Below, in pieces: positions 9,257 to 17,042 of a stretch of DNA of 64,000 nt (position 1 is its first letter; every line of letters starts with the position of its first letter). A program made the position numbers and the translations under genes. Origin of the DNA: CAWHPS01 sp963831235. Lineage in GTDB: Bacteria; Fibrobacterota; OXYB2-FULL-49-7; JAEUSG01. The stretch covers positions 1 through 64,000 of the forward strand of contig CAWHPS010000037.1 in assembly GCA_963831235.1 (NCBI GenBank). Direction: 5' to 3'. The notes under the pieces are model-generated. The model made no database searches. It had not been told where the DNA came from and saw only the letters and a program-made list of their open reading frames with translations.

Positions 9257-9571
9257 ATGACTTTATCAATTCTTGTAATCGCAATCTGTGTAACATTACT
9301 AGTTTCATTTCTATGTTCTCTCTCTGAAGCTGTATTGTATTCTCTCCCAATTACCTTTATTGAAAGCATGATACAAAAGGGCAAACGGGCCGGATTTGTA
9401 GGGGTTGTAACGCTTGAGGATGTTCTGGAAGAAATAATAGGCCGGGAAATTGTAGGCGAATTTGATCCCGCCGTTGATATGAGGGAACTGGCACGCCGCA
9501 AACGGTGGGAAGGTCCGGTTAAACCGTTTGAAGTTAATAATGTGGCGGAACCGCCGGTTAATTCGTTATAA
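9257..9571 (+). pseudogene. CNNM/CorC-type (DUF21-CBS) protein with large internal deletion
   Basis: A 104-residue reading frame with ribosome site gaggtg (9242-9247). Residues about 1-45 match the start of a DUF21 membrane domain: a long hydrophobic span, then FLCSLSEAVLYSLP and IESMIQKGKRAG. Directly after comes FVGVVTLEDVLEEIIG and EIVGEFDP, the end of the second CBS domain. Full members of this divalent-metal family are about 340-430 residues, so roughly 250-300 residues from the middle are missing while the frame stays open. The cleanest reading is an in-frame deletion remnant; a functional mini-protein cannot be excluded. Confidence 0.75.
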
Positions 9572-9580
9572 TAATTCCCT

Positions 9581-10273
9581 ATGTATAAGCTTTCATTCAG
9601 GCAAGTACTTGTAAAAACAACAGAAGGCCGTGTTTTTTTATCGTTTGTTGTGCTTGCGGTCTTGACATTAGGCATATTTCTCTATTTCCTTAAGACGGCT
9701 CCCTTGTTTGCGCGCACCCTCATACTCGCGCTAGTGGCAAATTCATCAGGTGGACGTGCGGCAGGTGTTATTATATGTCTAAAGAATTTCGGCATCACAG
9801 GCACTATATTATTTAATTCCCTCATGGAAGCCTTAAACGTGTGTCTTATGTATTCGCTTTTTGTCTTATCATTCAACCACTATCTTAATGTCAAATGGTT
9901 CAAACGAATGTCCGGTAATCTTGAGATCGCGGCGCACAAATATGAAAAAAAGATTTCAACCTACGGATGGATTGGTCTTTTTTTCTTTGTCATGATTCCT
10001 CTACCGGTTACCGGCCCTGTGGTAGGTTCGATTATCGGTTATTTCCTGAGGATGCGTTTGTGGAAGAACTTTTCGGCTGTTTTATCCGGCAGTATAGTTT
10101 CCATTGTTATGTGGACGAAGTTTTTTGATGTCATCGAGAAATATCTTCATGTGATGCAGTATCTTATTGCCGCCATTATGCTGTTAGTGGCGGTTTCGTG
10201 TTACAAGCTGATAAAAAACTTTTATTCCGAATTTGTGAAGGAAAAAGACAAGGACCCGTTTTCGCAGGGCTGA
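9581..10273 (+). CDS. Small multi-drug export family membrane protein (COG2426-like)
   Basis: 230 residues with several hydrophobic spans. The stretch GWIGLFFFVMIPLPVTGP followed by a glycine-rich span and FLRMRLWKNF is typical of the family called small multi-drug export protein, whose real substrate is poorly known. It starts ten bases after the CNNM remnant and may be read from the same message. Function is not inferable beyond an inner-membrane protein. Confidence 0.7.
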   Translation: MYKLSFRQVLVKTTEGRVFLSFVVLAVLTLGIFLYFLKTAPLFARTLILALVANSSGGRAAGVIICLKNFGITGTILFNSLMEALNVCLMYSLFVLSFNHYLNVKWFKRMSGNLEIAAHKYEKKISTYGWIGLFFFVMIPLPVTGPVVGSIIGYFLRMRLWKNFSAVLSGSIVSIVMWTKFFDVIEKYLHVMQYLIAAIMLLVAVSCYKLIKNFYSEFVKEKDKDPFSQG

Positions 10274-10308
10274 TTTTGCTATAAATAAATTTGCTTAAGA
10301 AATCAAAA

Positions 10309-10333
10309 TGCCGCAGACAGGATTTGAACCTGT
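10309..10333 (-). other. tRNA 3' fragment, attachment-site remnant
   Basis: On the minus strand this is a perfect T-arm (stem acagg/cctgt, loop ttcaaat) followed by seven acceptor bases ctgcggc and a discriminator A, with no encoded CCA. The sequence 5' of the T-arm does not continue as a tRNA and runs into the integrase stop region. It is therefore the displaced 3' end of a tRNA, the usual scar of a tyrosine-integrase element. The implied acceptor 5' strand, gccgcag, would suit a tRNA-Leu but the isotype cannot be proven. Confidence 0.75.
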
Positions 10334-10358
10334 ATTGGTACTTTCATATCGCTCTTAA

Positions 10359-11423
10359 TCACATAGCTTTAGCAAACTCGACCGCCTTCTGGGTGTCCAC
10401 CAGGTGTCCATCTTTGGACAAAACAAGCTTCTGAAGGTCATTATTTCGGAAGGATAGATACCGCTGAAAACATGAAAGGGTTTTATGGCCGGAAGCCTGC
10501 ATAATCAGGAAATGGCTATGGCCTTCATTATGCCAGTTCGTAAGCGCCGTATGGCGCAAGTCATGGAAATGAAGGGTATCAAGCCGCGCCTGTTTGCACG
10601 CTGACGTAAATCCCCAGCTGCCGTCCGTCAATCGCGCCCCGTCCGGTCTGTTGAAAAGATACTCTGATTGCGGGTGTAGCTTTAACAGGTCAATCAGGGT
10701 CTCTTTTAACTCCGGGTGAAGAGGTACAAACCGCGCTTCCCCGTTCTTGCTGTCCCGGACATGGGCAACATTCTGGAAAAGGTCAATATCCTTTTTCTTC
10801 AAAGCCAGGACTTCCCCTTTCCTGCACCCCGTGAAGTATGCAAAAGACACCACGGGCCGCAAGTAATCAGGAAGCGCTTGAATAAGGCTTTCATATTGGC
10901 CCCGGTCAATGGTTATGTCCCGGACATTGTTCTCGGGCAGTTTACGGACAAGCGCACATGGGTTTTTAACACCCCGGATCGCGTCCGTCCGTATTCCGTG
11001 ATTAATGGCCGATGAAAGGAATTGAAATATTCTGTTTACCGTGGCGGGTTTTATGGTGGATTCACCGCGCTTCTTTTTCTTTCCCACCGTAGCACGCATA
11101 AACCTTTCAATCTCTTCTTTCCGTAAGTCCACAAGGGTATAATGCCCAAAAGCGTTTTTCGCAGAAGCATAAAAATACTTATACCCTGGGCCGCTTTTTG
11201 TGTACTGTAAATGCTCTGTCCAATAGCGGTCTAATATTTCAGATACTTTCAGTTCCGCGCCTTTGGGTCTGTCCGGGAAATACTTGTCTTGAGCAAGGTC
11301 ACTCTTCACCTTTGCCAGCGCCTGGGCTGCCAGGGTCTTTGATTCCCCCACCACCTCCCGGACTCTCTGGCCATTGCGGTAATAGTCCACCGCCCATTTT
11401 CCCTTCAACCGGATTAAGCCCAT
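10359..11423 (-). CDS. int: Tyrosine-family integrase
   Basis: 354 residues. It should catalyse site-specific insertion and excision at the adjacent tRNA-derived site. An N-terminal SAM-like core-binding region (about 60-160) is followed by the catalytic domain with Arg in TGCRKGEVL, HDLRHTALTNW, the SGHKT histidine box and the nucleophile Tyr in FQRYLSF. All active-site residues are present, so the enzyme looks intact. Its stop is only 25 bases from the tRNA fragment. Confidence 0.93.
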   Translation of the reverse strand: MGLIRLKGKWAVDYYRNGQRVREVVGESKTLAAQALAKVKSDLAQDKYFPDRPKGAELKVSEILDRYWTEHLQYTKSGPGYKYFYASAKNAFGHYTLVDLRKEEIERFMRATVGKKKKRGESTIKPATVNRIFQFLSSAINHGIRTDAIRGVKNPCALVRKLPENNVRDITIDRGQYESLIQALPDYLRPVVSFAYFTGCRKGEVLALKKKDIDLFQNVAHVRDSKNGEARFVPLHPELKETLIDLLKLHPQSEYLFNRPDGARLTDGSWGFTSACKQARLDTLHFHDLRHTALTNWHNEGHSHFLIMQASGHKTLSCFQRYLSFRNNDLQKLVLSKDGHLVDTQKAVEFAKAM

Positions 11424-11557
11424 AGGTGCTCCCCGGTCAAGATTGCTTTTCGCTCTGTGATTTCAAAGAACATTCTTTTTCCATCCATTGCATTAACCCC
11501 TTTCCGGGTCTTTAAGCAATGGACACCTGCCAATAAATTTAATTCAATCTTGCCCAT
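11414..11557 (-). CDS. Small 47-residue protein overlapping the integrase start
   Basis: A short frame starting at the ATG at 11557 with ribosome site aaggtg six bases upstream, ending in TAA at 11414-11416, so it overlaps the first ten bases of the integrase gene. The product begins MGKIELNLLAG and is basic in the middle. It has no family I recognise. The overlap and spacing look like translational coupling with the integrase, and this position is often used by small directionality or regulatory proteins. Confidence 0.45.
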   Translation of the reverse strand: MGKIELNLLAGVHCLKTRKGVNAMDGKRMFFEITERKAILTGEHLWA

Positions 11558-11574
11558 CTTGCAACACCTTTTAT

Positions 11575-11964
11575 TTATCGGCTTTTATACACTTCGGCCA
11601 GTCCTTGTCTATTGCCTTCAAGCCAGATGTTAAGCTCGGCCATTCTAAACCGGACTGATGCGCCAAGCTTGAAGAATGGAACCCGCTTCTTGAATACCAA
11701 ATCGTATATACGTGACTTAGGTACGGCCAGATAGGCCGCGGCTTGCCCAACATCCATCAAACCTTGTGTTTCCATGTTTTCTATCCTTTCACTGGTATCT
11801 TTCCCTATTCGTAGGGTTTCCTGTTTTCTTCCGGGGTTTTCCGTTTGTTCCTTCATCATGCCTTTTTGGACAAAGTTGTCCAATCTTTCCGTAAGCACTT
11901 TCTTCACGGCCTTTAATCCATCTTCCCACGTGGAGTATTTTTTATTCTCTTTCCTTTTTTCCAT
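11575..11964 (-). CDS. AlpA/excisionase-type helix-turn-helix protein
   Basis: 129 residues; the C-terminal half carries the excisionase-family winged helix (MDVGQAAAYLAVPKSRIYDL then a VPFFKLGASVRF wing and a final LNIWLE). Such proteins bind DNA near att sites and favour excision or activate the integrase. The N-terminal half is charged and probably helical, an extension not usual for AlpA. Start at 11964 is preceded by gaagg six bases away; a shorter start at the MDVGQ methionine is also possible. Confidence 0.75.
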   Translation of the reverse strand: MEKRKENKKYSTWEDGLKAVKKVLTERLDNFVQKGMMKEQTENPGRKQETLRIGKDTSERIENMETQGLMDVGQAAAYLAVPKSRIYDLVFKKRVPFFKLGASVRFRMAELNIWLEGNRQGLAEVYKSR

Positions 11965-12001
11965 ATTCTGCCTTCGTTGCGTTTTGGATTTCCTTGTTTT
12001 G

Positions 12002-12514
12002 TTACCGTTTTAATTTTGCCAATGCAGGGTTAATCTTACGCGCCGGGCGTGTCGGCGCCTGCGGCATTGGATAGGCGCGGTAAATGGATTGCCGGAATGC
12101 GTTCCCTTCCGGTGTTGCCAGGGCAGCCACCGGCGATTCCGCCAACAACTCCCGCGGCGGTTTGTTTTCCGTAAATTCGTCCATCCCAGGCGCGAGCTCC
12201 TGTCTGCTTCTTGCAGTGTTAAAATTGTTCAGACTCGGGGCGCCTCCCAGCCCAAACTCGTATCCGCTGTTTTGGTATCGGATATCTTTCTGCAGGTCTT
12301 CTATGTTCTTCAAGTTTGCCAGATTTCCAAGACTATCAATCGCGGGTGTTCCTGTTTTTTCCACAGATTTTTGGTTTAGATTTTCGAGAAGTGCCATTTT
12401 CCTTGCGGCAAGGTCATTTTCGATGTCGCGCTGTTTTTTTTCAGCATTTAATTTGCCGATTTGCGCAAGTCCCTCTCCTAACGCCTTTAATCCTCTGTCC
12501 CAGTTTAAACCCAT
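12002..12514 (-). CDS. Hypothetical element protein
   Basis: 170 residues with a strong ribosome site (aaaggag six bases before the ATG). The first 60 residues are charged and helical (GLAQIGKLNAEKKQRDIEND), the remainder is rich in Pro, Ala and Asn and looks extended. I do not recognise a family. It lies between primase-helicase and excisionase genes of the integrative element, so a structural or DNA-associated phage-type role is possible but unsupported. Confidence 0.6.
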   Translation of the reverse strand: MGLNWDRGLKALGEGLAQIGKLNAEKKQRDIENDLAARKMALLENLNQKSVEKTGTPAIDSLGNLANLKNIEDLQKDIRYQNSGYEFGLGGAPSLNNFNTARSRQELAPGMDEFTENKPPRELLAESPVAALATPEGNAFRQSIYRAYPMPQAPTRPARKINPALAKLKR

Positions 12515-12530
12515 GCATTCTCCTTTTCTG

Positions 12531-14252
12531 TTAATTTGTTTTTTCTTTAAACGTATTCATGTTTTCCGCAACATGGAAAATCACTTCCCCGTAATGGCCG
12601 TTTTCTCGGTTCTTGATAATCTTCAATTTCGCTTCCTGGGCCGGTTTAAGTTCATCAAACTGCACACGTTGACAGATTGGTATATTGTCAGATTCTTGTT
12701 GAATGGCGGAACTACCCTTGAAAGAATTTAGGCCCAGCGCCGCAAGTTTGCCCTCTTTGTCTGTGGTTTTCGCCGGGTGTGCGATCAGTAAAACGTGAAC
12801 TTGTAAACGCTTTGTTAATTCCTTCAGTTGCCGCATAACGGAATTGATAACATAGACCGCCGTATCCGATGATTTAAGGGAAATGAAATATTCCAAGTGG
12901 TCGACAAGAACAAACCGGATATCATGAAATTTGACCGCGTAATCAATCGCTTCGATTATTTTGTCAAGGGTATAGTACCCGCCCTTGTTGCTTTCCGGGT
13001 CAAGAAAATAAAGTGGCATTATATCGAGCTTGTCAATCTGATTTGAAATCCAAGATTCTGTTTTGACAAGTTTTATTCCCCGGTCAAACTCATCGTATTG
13101 AAAAATACTTTCGCCGCTATCAATGGCAATCATCTTTTGGACGGTTTGTCGCATTGCATTTTCAAGAGACACAACCAACACCGGCCAGCCCGCCCGGACA
13201 ACCCAAAGCGCAACATTCAATCCAAAGGTACTTTTCCCGCTTCCCGTATGTCCGGTCAAGGATGTTAATTCACCTTGCCGGATACCGCCTAAAATGCGAT
13301 TTATTCCACGGACTACAATCTGTAATCCCCGCGACCGCTCCGGGTTTCGGAAATGTTCAAGCAATTGCTCTTTAAAAGCGCCGGTCTTAACAACCCCGTC
13401 AAGGGTGAAGCGTTCCGCGCCGCCGATCGCCGCGGCAAGATCCTTACCCGTAAGCCCTTTCAACAGACATTCCCGCGCATCCTTATAAGGCAGGCGCACA
13501 TTATGGCACTTGTGCAAACCCGCCTTTTCAGCAAAGCGCCGCGCCCCGGTCTGGCCGGGTTCGTCGTTATCGAAGAGCAAAACGATTGTTTCAAACTTCT
13601 TGTTTACCACATCCATTGCAGGGGTGTATGTTCCCGCGCCTGAAGGCACGGATACCACGTTTAAGAGCCCCAATTGGGCCAGGGCATGGCAATCATTCTC
13701 TCCCTCGACAACATGAAGCAAACCGCCCTCTTTGACGTGCTGCAGGCCATAATAGGTAGACTCCGCGCCGGGTTCCTGCCATTGTGTTTTTTTGTCCGCA
13801 AGGTTTCGATATTTCCGGTTTACTATTTCGCCCTTGCTGAAAAACTGATAGACTGCAAAGGTCTTGCTGTCCTTCTCCATTCGACCGACCGTGTACTTTT
13901 TCAGGACATCAGGGGAAATACCCCGCCGGGTCTGGTAGTCTGTATAGAAAGCCGCCATGTCCCCGGCGGTCAGTTCCGGCCGGGCCGGTGGCTTAACGGG
14001 TTTCTTTTGGCAGCTTGCCCGGTATACCGCTGGCCGGCATTCCGGAACAAGCCCCAGGTGTTTCTTTAATTCGCTCCAATGTCCTGAAGTATTGCACTTA
14101 ACGCAACGAAATACTTCTTTTTCAAGATTGAGACTGAAATAGTTAAAACCCGTATCTTCCGGAGTCTCACAGTACGGACAGTATTTAAACCGCGCTTCCG
14201 AGCCGCGCCCTTTGATTTCTATCCCGCAAGCGGAAAGGTCATTCAATAGCAT
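12531..14252 (-). CDS. Primase-helicase (T7 gp4/Twinkle-like)
   Basis: 573 residues. An N-terminal zinc ribbon (CPYC at 25-28, CVKC at 50-53) is followed by a TOPRIM region (VVEGENDCHALAQLG; LLFDNDEPGQTGARRF) and a RecA-like DnaB helicase domain with Walker A GHTGSGKSTFG, Walker B FVLVDHLEY and the LLIAHPAKT motif. It should prime and unwind DNA for autonomous replication of the element. The start overlaps the upstream winged-helix gene by ten bases. The N-terminal ribbon is close to those used by primases that recognise a specific start trinucleotide. Confidence 0.88.
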   Translation of the reverse strand: MLLNDLSACGIEIKGRGSEARFKYCPYCETPEDTGFNYFSLNLEKEVFRCVKCNTSGHWSELKKHLGLVPECRPAVYRASCQKKPVKPPARPELTAGDMAAFYTDYQTRRGISPDVLKKYTVGRMEKDSKTFAVYQFFSKGEIVNRKYRNLADKKTQWQEPGAESTYYGLQHVKEGGLLHVVEGENDCHALAQLGLLNVVSVPSGAGTYTPAMDVVNKKFETIVLLFDNDEPGQTGARRFAEKAGLHKCHNVRLPYKDARECLLKGLTGKDLAAAIGGAERFTLDGVVKTGAFKEQLLEHFRNPERSRGLQIVVRGINRILGGIRQGELTSLTGHTGSGKSTFGLNVALWVVRAGWPVLVVSLENAMRQTVQKMIAIDSGESIFQYDEFDRGIKLVKTESWISNQIDKLDIMPLYFLDPESNKGGYYTLDKIIEAIDYAVKFHDIRFVLVDHLEYFISLKSSDTAVYVINSVMRQLKELTKRLQVHVLLIAHPAKTTDKEGKLAALGLNSFKGSSAIQQESDNIPICQRVQFDELKPAQEAKLKIIKNRENGHYGEVIFHVAENMNTFKEKTN

Positions 14253-14704
14253 TCCGTTTTCCTGGTTTCTAATTTCTTCAGCTTTTTGATTTCATCTTTT
14301 GCCGTTAATGTTGTTAAAGGCAGTTCTATATGGCACGGCGTGCCCAGGGTCAGGGGTTTTATGTGCCCAGGGTCACTTAATGGCGTACCCTGGGTATCTT
14401 GTACCTTGGGTACCCCTTGCCCTGGGTATGGCGCGCCCATGGAAATGATATAGTTTGATGATTTGCCGGGCCGTGCCTCCCGCTTAATTAACCCGCCTTT
14501 ATCCAGCTCCCGTATCAGGCACCGAACGTGGTGGACATCGTAACCAGTAATTTCCGATATCGTGCGCACGCCCGGAAAACAAGCCTTTGATTCCCCATTG
14601 GCATGGCCTGCAATGGCCGCAAAGACAAACCGCAATGCTGGGCGGGCCGTCCTGTATTCCACGGTTTCCAGATAAGACCGTTCAATCTTCAGGAAGCCAG
14701 CCAT
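14243..14704 (-). CDS. Winged-helix (HTH_36-type) replication-associated protein
   Basis: 153 residues. The middle (FAAIAGHANGESKACFPGVR, then TISEITGYDVHHVRCLIREL and a GGLIKREARPG wing) is the winged helix found in phage and plasmid replication initiators. The C-terminal 60 residues are Pro/Thr/Gly rich and low in structure. It sits just upstream of the primase-helicase with overlapping ends, and its own ATG shares a base with the preceding micro-ORF stop (TAATG). A role in loading or initiating replication of the element is inferred. Confidence 0.7.
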   Translation of the reverse strand: MAGFLKIERSYLETVEYRTARPALRFVFAAIAGHANGESKACFPGVRTISEITGYDVHHVRCLIRELDKGGLIKREARPGKSSNYIISMGAPYPGQGVPKVQDTQGTPLSDPGHIKPLTLGTPCHIELPLTTLTAKDEIKKLKKLETRKTECY

Positions 14705-14808
14705 TAGACGCCCCCCATAAATCTTGAAACGACGAAAAGGATCACCGCGTCCAAAACCGGATTAATGAAAGCAAACCGCAAAAGAGTGGATTTTAAAACC
14801 CGTGTCAT
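14704..14808 (-). CDS. 34-residue hydrophobic micro-protein, translationally coupled
   Basis: ATG at 14806-14808 overlaps the upstream gene's stop as ATGA; its TAA (14704-14706) overlaps the next gene's ATG as TAATG. The peptide is MTRVLKSTLLRFAFINPVL followed by DAVILFVVSRFMGGV, essentially one membrane span with a basic start. Double coupling on both sides is hard to explain unless the frame is translated. Function unknown; a small membrane regulator or merely a coupling peptide are both possible. Confidence 0.6.
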   Translation of the reverse strand: MTRVLKSTLLRFAFINPVLDAVILFVVSRFMGGV

Positions 14809-15170
14809 TCATGCCCCCCATTAATCTGCTGGATATTGTCCGGCAGGTTTTGTCCTTGCGGTTTTGTTCCCAGATTGAGCGAATCTAAAAGGACGTTCTC
14901 AATTTGAGCCTTGTTTTCAAATTGGCTACCGGTAATCATTGCGTGTCCATACTGCGACTGGATGGTTATAACTCCAATCCGCAAAAGTTCTCTTAACCCT
15001 TTCAAACATGTCGGCTTGGCCATGCCCGTATCCTTACAAAGCCGCGATATGGAAGGGAAATATGTATTTGGTGGAGTCATTCGCATCAAAAAGACAAGTA
15101 TAAGGCGTTTTGCCGGTCGCGTTAAATTCCGGTATCCCTGCGAATCTAGTATTCCGGGGGGAAGATTCAC
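14805..15170 (-). CDS. Winged-helix (HTH_36-type) protein, GTG start
   Basis: I set the start at GTG 15170 because it overlaps the previous micro-ORF stop as GTGA; the longer open frame upstream runs antiparallel to good sense and through two other genes. The 121-residue product has a winged-helix core (NLTRPAKRLILVFLMRM, then FPSISRLCKDTGMAKPTCLK and an LLRIGVITIQ wing) resembling its neighbour at 14243-14704. It is probably a second DNA-binding replication or control protein of the element. Confidence 0.65.
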   Translation of the reverse strand: MNLPPGILDSQGYRNLTRPAKRLILVFLMRMTPPNTYFPSISRLCKDTGMAKPTCLKGLRELLRIGVITIQSQYGHAMITGSQFENKAQIENVLLDSLNLGTKPQGQNLPDNIQQINGGHE

Positions 15171-15304
15171 CGTGTACCCCGCATCAGTTGCCGCGTCAGT
15201 GTTGCGTGAAGGCGGAACAACGCCGCGACTATCACCGGGTTTCCCTGGTTCAGCCTTGCGACCTCGAAAACATTGCGCCTCAGACGGCAAAGATTTTCTT
15301 TCAT
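15167..15304 (-). CDS. 45-residue basic micro-protein in coupled chain
   Basis: Starts at an ATG overlapping the XRE gene stop (ATGA) and ends in a TGA overlapping the next start (GTGA). The sequence begins MKENLCRLRRNVFEVARL and is Arg/Leu rich with a helical look. No family recognised. As with the micro-ORF at 14704-14808, the evidence is the precise stop/start overlaps at both ends. Confidence 0.55.
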   Translation of the reverse strand: MKENLCRLRRNVFEVARLNQGNPVIVAALFRLHATLTRQLMRGTR

Positions 15305-15507
15305 GCGACCATCCCGGCGCGCTGCACCTGCACATCCTTACAATATTTCTGTATCTTGAATATCGCGTCACCGTCAGGTGGACGGTATCCATTCATCATG
15401 CGGCCAATCCGATCGTAATCCAAACCGAGTTTGTCGCAGCACTCACGCATACTCACACCAGCCGTCACCATTTCCGCTTTAAGATTGTTTAGCCTTTCGT
15501 AACACAT
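15301..15507 (-). CDS. XRE-like helix-turn-helix regulator
   Basis: 68 residues. LNNLKAEMVTAGVSMRECCD, LGLDYDRIGRMMNGYRPPDG and AIFKIQKYCKD fit a small XRE helix-turn-helix (no room for another domain). A protein of this kind usually controls the lysogeny-like switch of an integrative element. It is the first gene of the overlapping chain leading to the primase and lies directly after a terminator that closes the upstream gene, so its promoter must lie within about 120 bases upstream. Confidence 0.65.
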   Translation of the reverse strand: MCYERLNNLKAEMVTAGVSMRECCDKLGLDYDRIGRMMNGYRPPDGDAIFKIQKYCKDVQVQRAGMVA

Positions 15508-15520
15508 CTTTACTCTTTAA

Positions 15521-15559
15521 AAATAAAAAAGGCGGTCAGCCTTTTGGGCCTCCGCCTTT
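15521..15559 (-). terminator. Rho-independent terminator
   Basis: On the minus strand a stem ggcgg/ccgcc (15552-15556 with 15531-15535), extendable by A-T pairs, is followed by a run of T (minus strand, 15521-15530). It lies 67 bases past the stop of the gene at 15626-16165 and just before the XRE start, so it separates two transcription units or acts as an attenuator for the downstream chain. Confidence 0.7.
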
Positions 15560-15625
15560 CATCTTTGTTATCGGCGAAGGCTTTTCCTTCACCAATAATC
15601 TAAACAATCCGGTTTTATTTATCGC

Positions 15626-16165
15626 CTAACTTTCCATAACAACCTTCACCTTTGTTTTTTTGCTTTCTTCGCCATGTTTCCCTAACATTTCAGCCTTTCG
15701 CATGTTAGCAAGTTGCTTTTGCTCGGGGTTTCCCTTTATCTTTGCCTGTTCTATACTGACAAAATACTCACCTTTGCATTTTTTATAAATCTTAAATCCT
15801 TGTCCTCTTGCTCTCTGTAAATAAGTGGTATATTGTTCAATCCCTCCTAACCTAAGTTTGCTAAACACAGCTATCCCGATTTCCTTTATGGTTTTAAATT
15901 CACGTGATTTTGTTTCTTCTTTAGGGAATTCCTTTATGTCGAATGTTATCTTCCTATAGTCTTTTTCTGGATCTGCTTTTGATGGTAGCTTTTTCTTTTT
16001 GAAAAATTCTTCCATACGTTCTCTTTCCCTTGCATCACTTTCTCTCCTCTCTGCGTCTTCTTCTTCATTAAATCCCCTCCAATCAAAATTATTACATTCC
16101 AACACATGTAGGATCGTATCTAGTTTTCTCTCTATGCGTCCTAAACGTTCATTTTCCTTTTTCAT
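15626..16165 (-). CDS. Hypothetical highly charged protein
   Basis: 179 residues. The N-terminus (ENERLGRIERKLDTILHVLE) is a probable coiled coil, then an acidic/basic run EEEDAERRESDARERERMEE. The C-terminal half has regular strand/helix wording (IKEIGIAVFSKLRLGGIEQY, GFKIYKKCKGEYFV) that suggests a small folded domain. No family recognised. Followed by a terminator, so it may be a monocistronic gene of the integrative element. Confidence 0.55.
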   Translation of the reverse strand: MKKENERLGRIERKLDTILHVLECNNFDWRGFNEEEDAERRESDARERERMEEFFKKKKLPSKADPEKDYRKITFDIKEFPKEETKSREFKTIKEIGIAVFSKLRLGGIEQYTTYLQRARGQGFKIYKKCKGEYFVSIEQAKIKGNPEQKQLANMRKAEMLGKHGEESKKTKVKVVMES

Positions 16166-16198
16166 GTCAGATCCGCCTATCTGTTCCGCAGTTTAAAG

Positions 16199-16258
16199 AA
16201 AGGGCACGGCAACCGGTGCGGTTCCGGCGTTCGGGAGCTACCCTAAGCCGCGCCCTTT
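16199..16258. repeat. Long hairpin between genes
   Basis: Twelve-base arms aaagggcacggc (16199-16210) and gccgcgcccttt (16247-16258) pair with one G-T or A-C mismatch; the 36-base loop contains smaller complementary pieces. It ends in a short T run on either strand, so it could terminate the ORF6N gene (minus strand) or be a small structured RNA. Confidence 0.5.
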
Positions 16259-16368
16259 TGTTACATATTTTCTTCAACTCCAAAACGCCATGGAAAGCGG
16301 GAAAAACAGGCTTTAAAAGCGGCTTTTTGTGTTCACGAAATTACCTGTTTTTGATACCCCTCCACCCA

Positions 16369-16884
16369 TTAGGGAACAAAGCCAATATTCCTTTTTGGTT
16401 CCTTCACCGGCGGCTCCAATAATTGCCGGATTGCTTCAAAGGCTGCCTGTATTTGCCGGTCATTCTTATCTACCCGCCGTTCAAGGTTTTCAACCGCGTG
16501 CCGGATCTCAATGTGCGTTGCCAGCATTTCCCGCAGGCGGGTAAAGGCCCGCATTATCTGAATATTAACCAGCATGGCTCGCTCGCTCTTTAAAACACTC
16601 GAAAGCATTGCCACGCCCTGCTCCGTGAACACCAACGGCAAGCCGCCGCCAAGGCTCTTCCTGGAAGGTATCACATTTTGTGATACCAAGACCGCTGCCT
16701 CTTTGGGTGTCATGCGGAACATGAAATCATCCGGGAAGCGCCCCGCATTTCTTTTAACCTGTTGTCTCAGGGCAATTGGCTTCACCTGGTAGAGCGTTGC
16801 GAGATCACGATCCAGCATTACCTTTTTCCCACGTACCACCAGGATTTTACGTTCAATTGTTTCAACCGGTAATAGATTTGCCAT
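16369..16884 (-). CDS. ORF6N-domain DNA-binding protein
   Basis: Start moved to the ATG at 16884, preceded by aaggaaagg, giving 171 residues. The ORF6N domain is clear: IERKILVVRGKKVMLDRDLA, ATLYQVKPIALRQQVKRN, GRFPDDFMFRMT and a VFTEQGVAMLSSVLKSERA segment, followed by a helical tail ENLERRVDKNDRQIQAAFEA. ORF6N proteins are common in phages and mobile elements and are thought to bind DNA as regulators. It is the rightmost protein gene assignable to the integrative element. Confidence 0.82.
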   Translation of the reverse strand: MANLLPVETIERKILVVRGKKVMLDRDLATLYQVKPIALRQQVKRNAGRFPDDFMFRMTPKEAAVLVSQNVIPSRKSLGGGLPLVFTEQGVAMLSSVLKSERAMLVNIQIMRAFTRLREMLATHIEIRHAVENLERRVDKNDRQIQAAFEAIRQLLEPPVKEPKRNIGFVP

Positions 16885-17042
16885 TTTTTCCTTTCCTTGT
16901 TTTAATGAATATTCCTTTTCACCGTCTTTCCCGTCAAGCCCAATAGTTTGAATTCTGGTTCTAGCCACATACCTTTCCAAGCAACTGTGGATGGCGATCG
17001 CTGAGGCTTACCCGCTCAATTGGATTTCCTGAACCCCCGCCC

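Noticed and set aside
10309..10385. Complete tRNA gene
   Set aside because: Only the T-arm and 3' acceptor strand are present; no D-arm, anticodon arm or matching 5' acceptor strand.
15171..15392. Upstream extension of the winged-helix gene
   Set aside because: The extension is cysteine/arginine-rich nonsense lying over two other coupled frames; the GTG at 15170 overlaps a stop exactly.
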